A stretch of DNA of 64,000 nt. It comes from Branchiostoma floridae. Lineage: Eukaryota > Chordata > Leptocardii > Amphioxiformes > Branchiostomatidae. Positions 32,361 to 44,110 of this stretch are shown one piece after another; position 1 is the first letter of the stretch, and each line of letters opens with the position of its first letter. Under the pieces are notes generated by a model, which saw only the letters and a program-made list of their open reading frames with translations, had not been told where the DNA came from and did no database searches. Position numbers and translations under genes: made by a program. Where the stretch lies: contig NC_049983.1 in NCBI RefSeq assembly GCF_000003815.2, forward strand, positions 4,473,638-4,537,637. Reading direction: 5' to 3'.

Positions 32361-33711
32361 TTGGATCAGGTGTGTGGACTGTACCATGCTGGGGTTACGG
32401 GGGGTGGCAGGTTTCTCATAGTGAAAACAAAGCACCTCCTAGCGACCGAAATAAAGTTTGCACAATAAGTGTGGTCGATGCTATTTGAAGTATTTCCGTT
32501 GTTTTTTTTGCGTCATTGGAAAGCTTGTGTTTCGACCCAAATATATCCATAAACAACTTGTTATGTTTGCAAATTCATAGAACAAGCACCAGACCTGCAT
32601 TTTGTATTGGATGGTGAAAGTATATTCCCTGCTACTGCTAGTATCCGAAGATATGTCTTGTTGTTTATGGTAGTTATACCACCAACATTAAACTGTTAAA
32701 CACGACAAACATGTGACAATAATAATGAGCAGTGATAAACATTATTGTAAAGAGAGACTACTCGAATGTTAACTTATGGTAAAGTTGGCTATATTTAAAC
32801 TGGTTGGGCTTGACTTCTACTTTGGAAGCAGAGAAAGACGAAAAGCCCCTTTTTTCTACGATTTGTAGACAGGAGGCAGTCGATAGTTAATGTTGAAGTT
32901 GAGTTGTTTCGGAGTGGTTGGGAGTAAGTCGTGTAGGCGTGTGCAATCGCAAGTGTGATGATTTCCTGTCGTGTGTCGATCGCGGTCAGAAAATAATATG
33001 ACGCATTTCGGCATAAGATTCAAATAGCTTTTAAGACTCGCTACTGCAACATTTTTACTCGTCAAAAAGACTTTTAAGTGTACTAGTATCTCCGGCTGAA
33101 CATGGTCCTAAACTTTAGGACCATGTTCAGTCGGAGATACTAGTACACTGTCAGTTCGTTTGCATTTCATACCCGGTAAACTGCGGCTCATGACGTATCA
33201 AACTAGATTGGTACTGGCGTATTTATATGATCCACTAACATTCTGACTATTTTTAAAAGTCTGGTGAATTTTCAATATGCTCGCTCTCCTCAAAAACGGA
33301 ACCTAAATTTAACCGCCCTATCCGAGTGACATCCCTACAGGAAGCTAGTACTCATGTACTCAATAACTCGAAATTTGTGAGTCAACCACCCTAACCACAA
33401 GGACACTGTGCCACCACGAAACTTGACGCTTATCTGCGCTTAAGCTTGGTCATTGTTTGCAGTGAGGTTGTGGCTAGCTACTCACCAAAGAATGGATTTG
33501 GCTGTATTACGCGCCTTTTGGGGACATTCTATCTTATTGCTAACCTTAGCTTGTAAAGTAAGGACTACCCCGTGTTAGGTAAATACGCGACAACGTGTAT
33601 GTGCTCACGCGTCAAAAGTGTATCAACCAAGAAGCGACACCTACTGTCGCATTGTTAACTACAAACTCGTAGGACCACTTTTCAGCAGCTATCTACCATT
33701 AGATAAGAAAC
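32361..33711. other. Divergent interval between TMEM168 and scramblase
   Basis: TMEM168 (minus) and the scramblase gene (plus) are head to head with about 1.35 kb between the presumed 5' ends. The interval holds the palindrome at 33,078-33,148 and otherwise unique A/T-rich DNA. Promoters for both genes should lie here, but no clear TATA or CpG cluster stands out. Confidence 0.5.
33078..33148. repeat. 71-bp near-perfect palindrome
   Basis: GTGTACTAGTATCTCCGGCT is inverted as AGTCGGAGATACTAGTACAC around the centre CCTAAACTTTAGG; one mismatched pair. Lies between the two divergent genes. Confidence 0.9.
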
Positions 33712-33933
33712 ATGGCGTCAGGCTACCCAGTCACACAACAGCCCGGGTATGGAGGTTACCCCCCTCAGGGACAAGGGTACCCACCCCCTCAGCAAGGGTA
33801 CCCCCCTGGCTATGGAGGACCACAGGTGGCTCAAGTCGCGGCGCCGCAGATGGCGGCAGGCCCGGGGCAGGTGTGGATGCAGGCCCCCCGTGCACCTGTA
33901 GGCTGTCCGCCAGGCTTGGAGTACCTGGCACAG
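33712..33933 (+). CDS. Scramblase exon 1
   Basis: ATG at 33,712 (AAACATGG context). 74 codons: [20 protein letters not shown] low-complexity, then a Val/Ala/Gln stretch and the first domain residues [10 protein letters not shown]; donor CAG|GTACGT, phase 0. Confidence 0.92.
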
Positions 33934-36900
33934 GTACGTACAACTTGTGAGACGTTACAATGGGGAACTGGTGGTTGTTTCTGTACCTTATTCACCTTGT
34001 AGACAGACAGTAGGTACCCATCTGAGTAGTGAGGCTGTTATAACGTGGTCGAGGCACCTCCTCGTACACGGGACCCCTATTTTACGTCCCTTCAGAAAGA
34101 CGAATGCATGCAGCTCCAACCCGGGTGTCGTTCCTCGGTTTCAAATCGGGGTGTCACAGTTTACCAACTAGCAGACAACTATGAAGTTACTACCAATTGA
34201 GGTATATGCTAGGGACACCTTAAAGTTATGGCCATTTCCTTAAAATGCCCGTCACATATTATTTTTTGTCGAGTCATTTAGTGTTGACGGAAATCACTTT
34301 TTAGGTTCTATAAATGAATGCTGAATAATTCTCAAGGGACATAAGATATTTCTCGAACTAAGACAAGCCACCGTACCATTTGTTTATTATTGTGAATATA
34401 AATGAATAATTTCATTGCAATTTCTTCCCAAATGCAGACGATTTCTTCCCAGACGCGCATAAAACCTTGAGCGGTATATCATGTAACTCGTTGTCTAGTA
34501 CTAGTCCAAAGGCTGTCTCTAAATTCAAACTTATATTGGGTTTGACATTTGAGTCACTGAAAAACGAGGAAGCCACTTTCTCTGTGATTTGTTTATTTCG
34601 TTATAGAGTAGTTTTCTTTTTGTTTTGCCTGTAAATGCGCGGAGAAATGTAAGAAGAAAGCAATGACCTCGATGCAGCAGGTACTAGTATATGTATATGT
34701 GATGACACGTCAGGTTCCGTATTTCTGTAGCCTGAGGGTTGTGTACAACACGGGACCCGTCCGACTGCATCAATTATACATAGGCTGGGTGTGGTCGTTT
34801 AGCATATGAGTCAGGCCTTTCTCGGAAAGTTTAAAAGGGCGTGTTGTATCTTTTTGGCGCCAAACCTACAAATTAAAAAAATCTCCGTTTGTTTTGACAT
34901 CATTTGTAACTAATTTCCAACCTATCACGTCATTTTTTTACTCCTTATTGCTTTAACATGTGGAAAAAATCAACATATCGCGTAATTTTTTTCACCTCAA
35001 TTACTTTTTGTATAATTGCAATTGCAAATTCTTGCCCGAGGGCTAATTGCAACATTAACATGGCACATACGGAATACATACTAGTAGTAAACATTCATAA
35101 AATAAAAGACTTTGGTATAGATAACAATGGTGACAAGTGGAAACAAGTGACTATTCTAGCAATAATATGGACTGCTGAGAGCTACGATCTAAGTATTTGG
35201 GGCTTGACTTCTTTTCTGCCCTGGAAGCAGTGGAAGACGAAGTGTCCCACTGTATGAAAGCCCCTTGGTTACCCCCCCTCCCCCCCAGCGCACCCCCCCC
35301 CCCCCACGCACACACACACACATCCATTCAGTACACTAGGGTGGAAACCTAGCTGCGACCACGCTACCACCGAGCGATTTGAGAGTACTCAGCGAATTTC
35401 ATACAAAAAACGATCGCTATCAAGTAGGATGGGGCCAAATCAATTAAGCCGCGCAAAATTCACTAGTTTGATTCTCTCACGACTCAACGAAGTTGCCGAG
35501 TAATAAGCTGTACGTAAAAAAAGGTGGCGGATAGTCGGTATCGGCCCCCGTCCTAGTCTGATTATGTAAATGAACCCTCCTTAACTCCTCATATGAAATA
35601 ATAAATGTTGAAATCTTGACTACAGATCGACCAGTTGCTGGTAAAACAACAGGTGGAACTTCTGGAGGCCTTTGTTGGTATAGAAGGGAACAACAAGTAC
35701 AAGATCAAGAACTCCATGGGACAGAAGGTGTACTTCGCGGCGGAGAAGAACGACTGCTGCTCCCGCCAGTGCTGTGGGAACGTCCGGTCGTTTGAGATGA
35801 AGGTGTACGACAACAACAAACAGGAGGTCATCCACTTCAGCCGGCCGCTGCGATGTATGAACTGTTGGGCCGTCTGTTGTCTTCAGGTGGGGAAAATAAA
35901 AGAATGAATTTTCATCAGAGTAGTGTAGATAAGAGTAAAGTACAGTAGAGTAGAGTAGAATGGAGTAAACTGTAGAGTATAGAGTGATGTAGAGTAGAGT
36001 GTACGTACACGTAGACTCGGTAGAGTTATAATCGTAGAGTGGAGTGGAGTATAGAGTACAGTAGAATAGAGTAGAGTGATATTAGAGTAGACTGTATAGA
36101 GTAAAGTATTAAACGTAGCGTTGAATGTGCGTATACGTAGACTCGGTAGAGTACAGTAGAGTGAAGTATGAGTAGAATGGAGTAGAGTAGAGAAGAGTAT
36201 TGAGCAGAGCAGAGGAGATCATAGTAGTGTGTAGAGTAGCGTAAACTCGATAGAATAGAACAAAGTAGTAGTGCTGTGTACAGTAGAGCGGAGTACTTGA
36301 TAGAATAGAGTTGAATAAAAAAGATATTGTGTAGTAAACTATGCCAGCGCAGAGAAGATTAGTGTAGAGCAGAGCAGAGATGAATAGAGTTGAGTAGATA
36401 AAAGAGGCGCATAAAGCAGCATATGGTGGATTAGAGCAACGTAGAGTAGAAAAGAACAGCGTAGAGTAGATCGGCGTGGAGCAGAGCAGAGTAGAGTAGC
36501 GTAGAGCATGAATAGGTCCCAAACGTTAATGATTTGTCATATGCAATGTATTATGTTTGGAATCGTATTGCTAGCAGCGACACCTGTGGAATAATACAAG
36601 TTAGTATTTCCTATCATAGTTGTAAATAAAGAACTTTTATATCCAGTGATTCTCCAACCTGATGAAATTACTCACGGATAAACTTTGCGCTCCATCATAC
36701 CCTATGGTACAGCCTAAGTGATGCATGATCATGCATCACGCATGGCATGAGTTTCTACCATAGTCGTGTGAGTGTTACATCTCTGTTGTTGCCCCCTGCC
36801 TGTAGGAGTTGGAGGTGCAGGCCCCACCAGGCACCACGGTAGGGTGGGTGAAGCAGAGCTGGCACCCTTACCTGCCCAAGTTCACGGTGGAGGACGCCTC

Positions 36901-37797
36901 GGGACAGACCGTGCTGGTGATAGAAGGCCCGTGTCTCAGCTGCTCGTTCTGCGGAGATGTGGACTTCAAGGTTCTGTCAGCGGACGGAGATCAAAAGGCA
37001 CGTGGTTCCCTGTAATCCTAGCCCCTACGCAGGGACATCCAACGGCGAAACCGCCTGTCTGCATGTACCCTGCTTTCTCAACCGTCACCCTTAGTTCCTG
37101 ACCGCCCTGCTTATACATATTAATGAGCTTACCCTTATATATGCGAGACGCCTTTTGAAAAATGAAAGGCCGACAGGAACTAAGAGTGACGGTTGAGAAA
37201 GCAGGCCAGGGTACATCCAGACGGGCGGTTTCGCTGTTGGATGTCCCTGCGAAAGAGGATATTCCTTGTTAGGCTATCTTGATATGATATAATGGAAGAC
37301 ATCAGCATGCGTCAATTTGCGACCATTAAAAAATACTTCACTACCATACTACAGTTACACACAAATCACACAAAACAGCTTCAATATGAAGAACCAAGGA
37401 GCTTCATAAAAGCTCATCATATCAGGTGTTTGCTACACCGAGTATAAACCAATCCATCAAGCCGTTCTTGAATTATCTTGTTAACAGACAGAAAAACAGA
37501 AAGACGCACAGACAAATGTTACTGAAAATATAACCGCCATGAGTATTTCAAGGAGATAAAACGTTTCCTATGCTACAATGCTGACGTAATACCTATCCAC
37601 AGGTGGGGAAGATCTCCAAACAGTGGAGCGGGCTGCTGAAGGAGGCCTTCACAGACGCAGACAACCTCGGCATCGAGTTCCCCATGGACTTGGACGTGAA
37701 AGTCAAGGCTACGCTCCTGGGTGCGCTCTTCCTCATCGACTTCATGTTCTTCGAGCAGGTCGGAGACGATGAGCAGAGGTCGTCCATTCTGTTTTAG
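33712..37797 (+). CDS. Phospholipid scramblase (PLSCR family)
   Basis: Exons 33712-33933, 35626-35886, 36806-36997 and 37603-37797 join in phase 0 to 289 residues, the usual family size. Order: a Pro/Gly/Tyr/Gln-rich N-terminus with PPGY; the scramblase domain ([16 protein letters not shown] onward; RPLRC; [21 protein letters not shown] region seen as [14 protein letters not shown]); the EF-hand-like [12 protein letters not shown]; and a C-terminal hydrophobic helix [20 protein letters not shown] proteins mediate Ca2+-dependent bidirectional lipid movement and/or nuclear and signalling roles. The palmitoylated CCCPCC cluster of vertebrate PLSCR1 is CMNCWAVCC here, with fewer cysteines. Which paralogue it is cannot be settled, so no symbol is given. 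Confidence 0.95.
35270..35330. repeat. C-rich tract and (CA)n
   Basis: Runs of C interrupted by AG/GA lead into a short CA tract within scramblase intron 1. Confidence 0.85.
35626..35886 (+). CDS. Scramblase exon 2
   Basis: 87 codons after [70 protein letters not shown]; donor CAG|GTGGGG. Cysteine-rich core of the family. The following intron begins with an AGTAG satellite 30-40 bp away. Confidence 0.95.
35918..36512. repeat. AGTAG-type satellite in scramblase intron 2
   Basis: About 600 bp of diverged GAGTAGAGTA pentamer-based repeats beginning some 30 bp after the exon 2 donor. The minus-strand frame of about 137 codons is an artefact. Confidence 0.9.
36806..36997 (+). CDS. Scramblase exon 3, apparent GC donor
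   Basis: 64 codons after [30 protein letters not shown] and [20 protein letters not shown]. Continuity with exon 4 (VGKISKQW) requires the exon to end at CAAAAG|GCACGT, a GC-AG intron. The nearest GT (37,002) would break the frame. Confidence 0.9.
37029..37250. mobile_element. MITE, GGGACATCCAACGGCGAAAC family, copy 2
   Basis: GCAGGGACATCCAACGGCGA and its inverse at the right (TGTTGGATGTCCCTGC) delimit 222 bp; interior ACCGTCACCCTTAGTTCCTG is inverted as CAGGAACTAAGAGTGACGGT. It begins 31 bp after the GC donor of scramblase exon 3. Confidence 0.85.
37603..37797 (+). CDS. Scramblase terminal exon
   Basis: After [31 protein letters not shown], then the Ca2+-binding-like segment, the hydrophobic helix and the tail [10 protein letters not shown], stop TAG. 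Confidence 0.95.
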   Translation: MGKISKQWSGLLKEAFTDADNLGIEFPMDLDVKVKATLLGALFLIDFMFFEQVGDDEQRSSILF

Positions 37798-37843
37798 AAT
37801 CTTTGTTTGGTGTCGTTGAAAAGATGCATCAGTCACGTATTGT

Positions 37844-37951
37844 CGACGACTGCCAGTGCGTCTTAATCACGGAGAGTGACCTAGTCTCGTGTTCTCTCGC
37901 GAGATCGAGAATAGGTCACTCTCCGTAATCAAGACGAACTATCAGTCGTCG
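37844..37951. repeat. Foldback of about 108 bp after the scramblase stop
   Basis: CGACGACTG...AGTGCGTCTTAATCACGGAGAG pairs with CTCTCCGTAATCAAGACG...CAGTCGTCG around a TCTCGCGAGA centre. It starts 46 bp after the stop codon, probably inside the 3' UTR. Confidence 0.85.
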
Positions 37952-39817
37952 AAAATTTGTAGGTATGTACCTTACCTTTAAAAACAGGCATTGCTTGAAG
38001 AAAATTTGGATTAACTTTGTTTGGTGTGCCATTACGTACTAGGACATGTGAAAAAGGCATTCTTGTTGCAAAACAAGAAAGCAACAAGAAAGGCAACATT
38101 TTTGCAAAAATGCAGAATGTTTTCCCTCTAGCCTTGTGTCAAGCTACTAGCATGCAATACTATACCATCAGGCTTGCCTCTAAGTAGTGTGACAGTGTAG
38201 ATGTTGAAATAAGAATTGAGGATATGAATGGGGGAGATCTGACGAGATAGACAGCCCAGTCTTTTCTGTAAACCTTTTCTGCTAGGAGGAAGAAAGAAAA
38301 GAATGCACCAGCATTTCTTCTTTGGGAAAACATAGATATAGAAGATCAAATTCTATATGACTTACGCAAATTGTTCACAAAATGGACCCCTGTCTACTAA
38401 TACGTCGTGGATATGACGTCAGTGCCATGTGGCTGCAACAACTGTTCGTAAGTGCCAGATAATCTGTGTCGCCCCCCGTCTCTTTTCGATGACGGACGGT
38501 TAGCTTGAATTTTCAATGCTTTCTTCACTCTTATGCAAGATGATCCGGCACCGAATCTAAGGATTTTGACTTGTTCTCAGTATTGGTCTTGTAAGCTTAG
38601 TATATACGTATTCATTCATACTAATGCAATTTACAAACATAGAATCTGATGTACTTTCATGCTACGTAGGCAAATATGTATATAGACTTGGACAGACAAA
38701 TCCGTCGACACATTCAGAAGTCAGAGAATCAGAGTACAGCAAGGTGAATTTAAAGACAAAATGAATAGATCACTTATTTACAGAAATAACTGTATTTTGT
38801 ATGGAGACCTTTTTAGTTCAGAATATAGTGCTAATAATACTAAATCATCTGTGGAAATCTTTTACAGTCGTGGTATAGGAGAATATTAGATTCTGAATCG
38901 AAGAGTTTTGTAACAATTTAACACAAGGTGTAAAAAATAAAGGTCGTGTTTTGGTGAAAAACGTAATGTTGTGTCAATTGCACAGAGAGAGATAGAGAGA
39001 GAAAGAGAGAGAGAGAGAGGGGGGGGGGGGCTATTTGAATGACAAAACATACAAATTAAAATACAAGATATCAGTCCGAACTGCCTCGTACAATGTACAG
39101 TACAGAAAAGCGCTTAAAAAGTCTCAAGGTAATCTTCTGTCTGCCTAATTGCGTAAGTCTTGAAATAATATCCTTTGCCAAGTAATTAACTGTGTAATTT
39201 AAGAATAAAAGTGCATGGCCAATGAGGTGGAAAATCAGAGTATTTATCCGATAGTAGTTCGGAGAAAGAAAGGAGGCAGTTGACCAGACAAAATATTGCC
39301 CACGTTTTGGCACGTAGACAGCACGTATTTGCACGTACGGCGGGTTGTTCCCATGGCTTACCGTATCAACCATACGGTGATTTACATCATTCATCATGCC
39401 TTGCAGAGGAGATAGGCGCCGCCAGGGGACTAATTATAAATGCCTATTGAGATTGTCTCAATTGGCATAACAGGATGTGCTGCCCCTACGGCTGATTAAA
39501 AAGCTATGAGATGATGATGATGAATAAGTAATGAAACAAATAATCATCGTATGGCCACAGCAAGTAAATTTTATATTTTTATTTATTTTCAAGCTAGACT
39601 CCATAAACGTCGTAACACGTTTTGAAGTGACAAAACGTGGCATTCATTCCAGAAAGACATGAACTAGTGTGTGGTACATCCCCGTAGAGGAAAAATAATT
39701 TTTTTCTAGAATCAGTCGAAGATTAATAAGTGCGTTGATGTTATCCATAAAATTTATGTGCTGTAGCCTATGCCACCGTAATTTCCATATTTTCTGCTTC
39801 TGTGCAAATGTTTAAAC

Positions 39818-39905
39818 CCCATTGGTCAGAAGTAGAGCGAAAGGACCAATCACAGCCTGTACAGAAACAGCTTAATTATATTATAAAAGATGGCGGTGGT
39901 CTCTT
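39818..39905 (+). promoter_or_regulatory. Promoter-like sequence, gene unassigned
   Basis: Inverted CCAAT box (ATTGG, 39,821), CCAAT (39,845), TATAAAA (39,883) and YY1-like AAGATGGCGG (39,887-39,896) are stacked in about 80 bp in plus orientation. It could drive the unrecognised gene whose exons appear from 46,192. Motif-based only. Confidence 0.4.
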
Positions 39906-40747
39906 GACGGTTGATGTGTCCCTGTGTGAATTTGGGTAACAGTTAAGTACTTTTGGAAATTTCTATGTTATCTGTGACTGTCATTAACGGGAAGGATACG
40001 CAACAGATGAAGGAATAGATGTGGAAACTATTTTAGGAGATATCGTGTAGACTTATCCTAAAAATAAGGCGCGAAGCGACTTATGTGGAGTAACGTTAAC
40101 GTTACAATTTGTGCTGTTGCCTGTCATGACAGACAGTTGGCGCCCATATTTCCAAGCGAACTCCAGTCGGAGAACACACTGCCAAAAATACGTTATAGTA
40201 TTAGGATTCATTGATCAGTGAAGGTTGATTTGCCCTTGGTACGAGCTAAACTGTGTGTCGTGTGGCTTGCTTTAACGCCATATGTCGTTTCTTTGACGAT
40301 AGACAGTCGAGCACACACTGTAGACTTATTTCTTTTCATTGATCTTCCACAAATATTTCAACACCGTACGTAATTCTCAGAACGACTAGACCAGCTTTAG
40401 ATATAGCCGGAAAATATGCTGCTATTTATCCATCTGTATGGCAGTATTAGCACATTTTACAGTGTATTTACTACATTGTTTTGAAACTGCCCCCCTCCCC
40501 TGTCTACCAGTTCCAAAAGAGTTCGGAGACCTCATACCTCTTGAAATATATTTTTTAGATGTTGTGCAAATCAATGATGTCTTCAACATTTAAACGTATT
40601 TCGTGTATGGTGACATTGACATTTAACGAATATACACGAGAAAACACATTATGGCATTTTTGCACCAATTATGCAAATTAGGTCCTTATTTTCATAACTT
40701 TCTGTTCTGTTGCACCTGCCCTTAGATCTAAGAATACACATTAGCGG

Positions 40748-41020
40748 TTACCCTGGGGGCCATCCGAGAACGGGCAGCTTGGACAGTTTATTCGGTAGTC
40801 CAAGACAGTCATCAAGGCCCGCCGAGCTCCTATTAGGGCCCCGGGGAGTTTAAGCCCGATTAGGTCCACCTGCCCTAGGGTAGCGATAACTCCATTGGGC
40901 TTAAAGTCCCCCGGAGCGCTAATGTGAAGTCGGCGGGCTGACTGCCTTGGCTCTCCAAACAAAACTCGCTAGCTCCCTCGCTAGTTACCCTCGCTAGGTC
41001 CTGTCTGGCTCCCAGGGTAA
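40748..41020. mobile_element. MITE/foldback with TTACCCTGGG ends
   Basis: TTACCCTGGGGGCCA at 40,748 is the inverse of TGGCTCCCAGGGTAA ending at 41,020. An inner GC-rich hairpin pairs GCCCGCCGAGCTCC...CCCCGGGGAGTTTAAGCCC with its inverse around 40,870-40,945. It abuts the next element. Confidence 0.7.
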
Positions 41021-42282
41021 TTAGGGGTTTGGGGTACCGGTATGGTGTACCGGTGTGACAGCGATTTCGCCCCCCTGTGATTTCGCCCCCCCCGGGGGGG
41101 AAATCACTAGGGATTTCGCCCCCCCGGGGGGAAATCACTAGGGATTTCGCCCTCCCCGGCTGGTGATTTCGCCCCCCTACCTTGCCCCCCTTTAGGGATT
41201 TCGCCCCCCCCCCCCCCCAAAAATGGGTTTACATGACATTTTAGAAGTTGATTGGTATAAATCACAAAATGCAGTTTGAGAATGATATAAGTACACGGGT
41301 TTGATACATAACTCCATTCATAGTATCAATATTAACGTAATTACATAGTAATAAGATAGTTGAACTTGTTTCAGACAAGGAGGGTTGGGTCCCTTGTATT
41401 CCCATTATTGCGTATACCTGAGTTTTGACATAAGATGTATTTCATTGTATTCACCTGTCCTCAAGCAACCTATATATCTCCAATATGAAGTCTCTACCAT
41501 GAAGTGACCACAAAAGAACTATGTAATGTCTTTATTGATTATGCAAATATTAGGTATTAATTAGAATAACGCACATTTTGGTATATGCACCTGGCCAAGG
41601 GATATCTTCACCTCCAACATGACTGTTTTTTCTAGTATTTAGGAACTGATGCATTTACCCGTGTTTCTTAAGACTGGTACTTTACCAGTGTTTGTGTAGC
41701 ATTTAGCAACAGCTATATCAACTTGCGCGTAGATAGTGTTTATAATGAGAAACTATTATTCACGTGTGTTTTTGTTAGTGCTTTGGAAATGTTTCCAGCA
41801 CAAGAAAGAAAACACTGTGACAAATTGAAAACATATAGCTGACGTATTCCGTACCATAGACGGTGTTGATTTATACGTTCGCAGTAGCACTGTTTTTATG
41901 CCACCTCAGCTGCAAAAAAAAAAAAATTGTCTTTTTCATTTCAATGTCATGTTTGCACCGAACAATATAGTATCGACTTTCGAGGTATGACATCTTACGG
42001 TACGGTAATAAGGTGCCATATAGGTACCAGGTAGCACACCATATACGTTACTCCCCAGGTGCAGTATAGTACCAGGTAGCGCACCTGTAATATGTAGTAA
42101 CCAGCTGCTCTTGGGGGGGGGGGCGAAAACGCTAAAGGGGGGCGAAAACGCTAGTGATCTCGCCCCCCGGGGGGGCGAGATCGCTGGGGGGGCGAGATCG
42201 CTGTCACACCGGTACAAAACCGTTTTTTCTTCTTGGACGGGTCCGGAAAAAATGTATTTTCTGTACCGGTACCCACCCCTAA
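41021..42282. mobile_element. 1.26-kb element, TTAGGGGT...GTACCGGTA ends
   Basis: Left TTAGGGGTTTGGGGTACCGG and right CCGGTACCCACCCCTAA are inverted; inside both ends come CGGTGTGACAGCGATTTCGC and its inverse, then stacked CCCCCC/GGGGGG palindromes. The interior (41,220-42,110) is A/T-rich and non-coding. Related ends bound the 47.4, 59.6 and 62.9 kb MITEs. Confidence 0.65.
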
Positions 42283-43289
42283 TACACATGTTTGATGTTT
42301 TGAAGTCTTGTTATTAGAAAACACTGAAATTACAGAGTTTCCTAGGTGATGATGGAAATTTCCATAATTTATATATATCAATGTTTTTCTCTATCTAAAT
42401 TTTAAATGTTGTATCTTTGAATAATCCTATCATAGAAGGCTTTAGGTATATCATATTTATTATTGAACATGATTTGCATGATTATCCTCTAATAACATCA
42501 ATTACGTCAATCATCATGAATACTTTCTGCATACAAAAAACAGGTGCATTTTGCAGCTATTTGGAAGATTTCCAGTATGGGTGCAGGGCTCGAAATACAC
42601 TTTTCAGTCAACTTGCACCAGTGCAAGTTAAGCCAAAGGTAACTTGCACCAAAAGAAACTTACTTGCACAACCCAAAATAGTGAACTGTTAACCCTTTAT
42701 TCTTCTTCTGAAAATTTGCAAATATATGGGGATACATAAAGACCACATGTTTGGATATTTGTTTCCAAAGCGTATTTTATTTTGGATTTCAAATTGTACA
42801 ACAAATGTGAATTTAGGCTTAATTTAAGACAATTCAATGTCTACTACTTGATAAGATCAATAGATTTCTTCTGGACTCTTCGAGTGACTTCCATCACTAT
42901 TCTTAACCATCGCTAGAACAACTCAATACAAACACATATAACTGGAAAATCCAGTTGATCATATCAAAGTCACTAAATTGTATGCAAAATGTATTTACTC
43001 ATATGCAAATCAAGGTAAGACAACACCATAGGAATTATTAGCATTATAGAGATGGTTTTTTTTTTTTGTTTACCTGGATGTCTAACCAAGTTTAGAAATA
43101 AATAGAGTTCCACGAACACATACCTTTGCCAAATAAACCAGGTTTGTTATGTAGAATGATGTCTGTAGATATAAATTTGTCACTCATTACATTTTATTTT
43201 ATATGCCTGGAGTTGGTTCATAAAATTTTGCCATTGATTATACAAATTAGATCCATATTTACACTATTAATATCAAATTGTATCAAGCA

Positions 43290-44110
43290 TCACTTAAGCT
43301 ATCAGCATACCAAAAATCATGATGATCCTTTCATTCTTGACTTATTCTCTTTCAAAGTCTGAAACAAAACCGGCATCTGCAGTTCAAGAAAAGACATTAT
43401 AGGGGACCCAAACATACACCACTTACTCTCTGCCATCTTTCTCAACTACATATGTGACAAGTTTGAAAGTCTTATCACGGAATGCAGTGGATCTATCGAC
43501 TTTCCTCATCAATTATGCAAATTAGCTATTAATTGGTATCTCATTATGTAAGTTTTTACTTAGGCTATCTACATACCAAAAATCATGACGATCCGTCAAC
43601 ACGTTCATATTTCCCATCAATTATGCAAATGAGATCAACATTTGCATAATTGATATGTATTGACAGTTCTTTTTCTCAGCTACAAATGTGACAAGTTTGA
43701 AAGTCCTATAATGGAATGCAGTAGATTTACAAACTTTCCTCATTAATTATGCAAATTAGCTGTCGATTTGCATAATTAGAATTCCATCATGTAAGTCTTC
43801 CCTTTGGCTATCTACATACCAAAAATCATGACGATCCGTCAACACATTCATATTTTCTCATTAATTATGCAAATGAGGTCAATTGCATAATTAATATGCG
43901 TTGATATTTTTCTCTTTCTCATCTAAATATGTGACAAGTTTGAAAGTCCTATCATGAAATGCAGTGGATTTATAAACTTTCCTCATTAATTATGCAAATT
44001 AGCTGTTGATTTGAATAATTAGTATTCCATTATGTACATTGTTACTTGGGCTATCTACATACCAAAAATCATGACGATCCTTCTACACGTTCCCGAGTTA
44101 TTCTCCTCCA
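43290..44110. repeat. Tandem repeat of about 250 bp with ATGCAAAT motifs
   Basis: About three to four diverged copies of a unit with CTACATACCAAAAATCATGA, CGATCCGTCAACAC, AATTATGCAAAT and GACAAGTTTGAAAGTC in fixed order. Each unit has two or three octamer (ATGCAAAT/ATTTGCAT) motifs. Confidence 0.75.

Noticed and set aside
36109-36522. 137-codon minus-strand frame rich in Ser/Thr/Leu/Tyr
   Set aside because: Translation of the AGTAG satellite in the scramblase intron.
39966-40018. MLSVTVINGKDTQQMKE as a first coding exon
   Set aside because: Only 17 codons, stops in frame, and no donor that would join it to 46,192.
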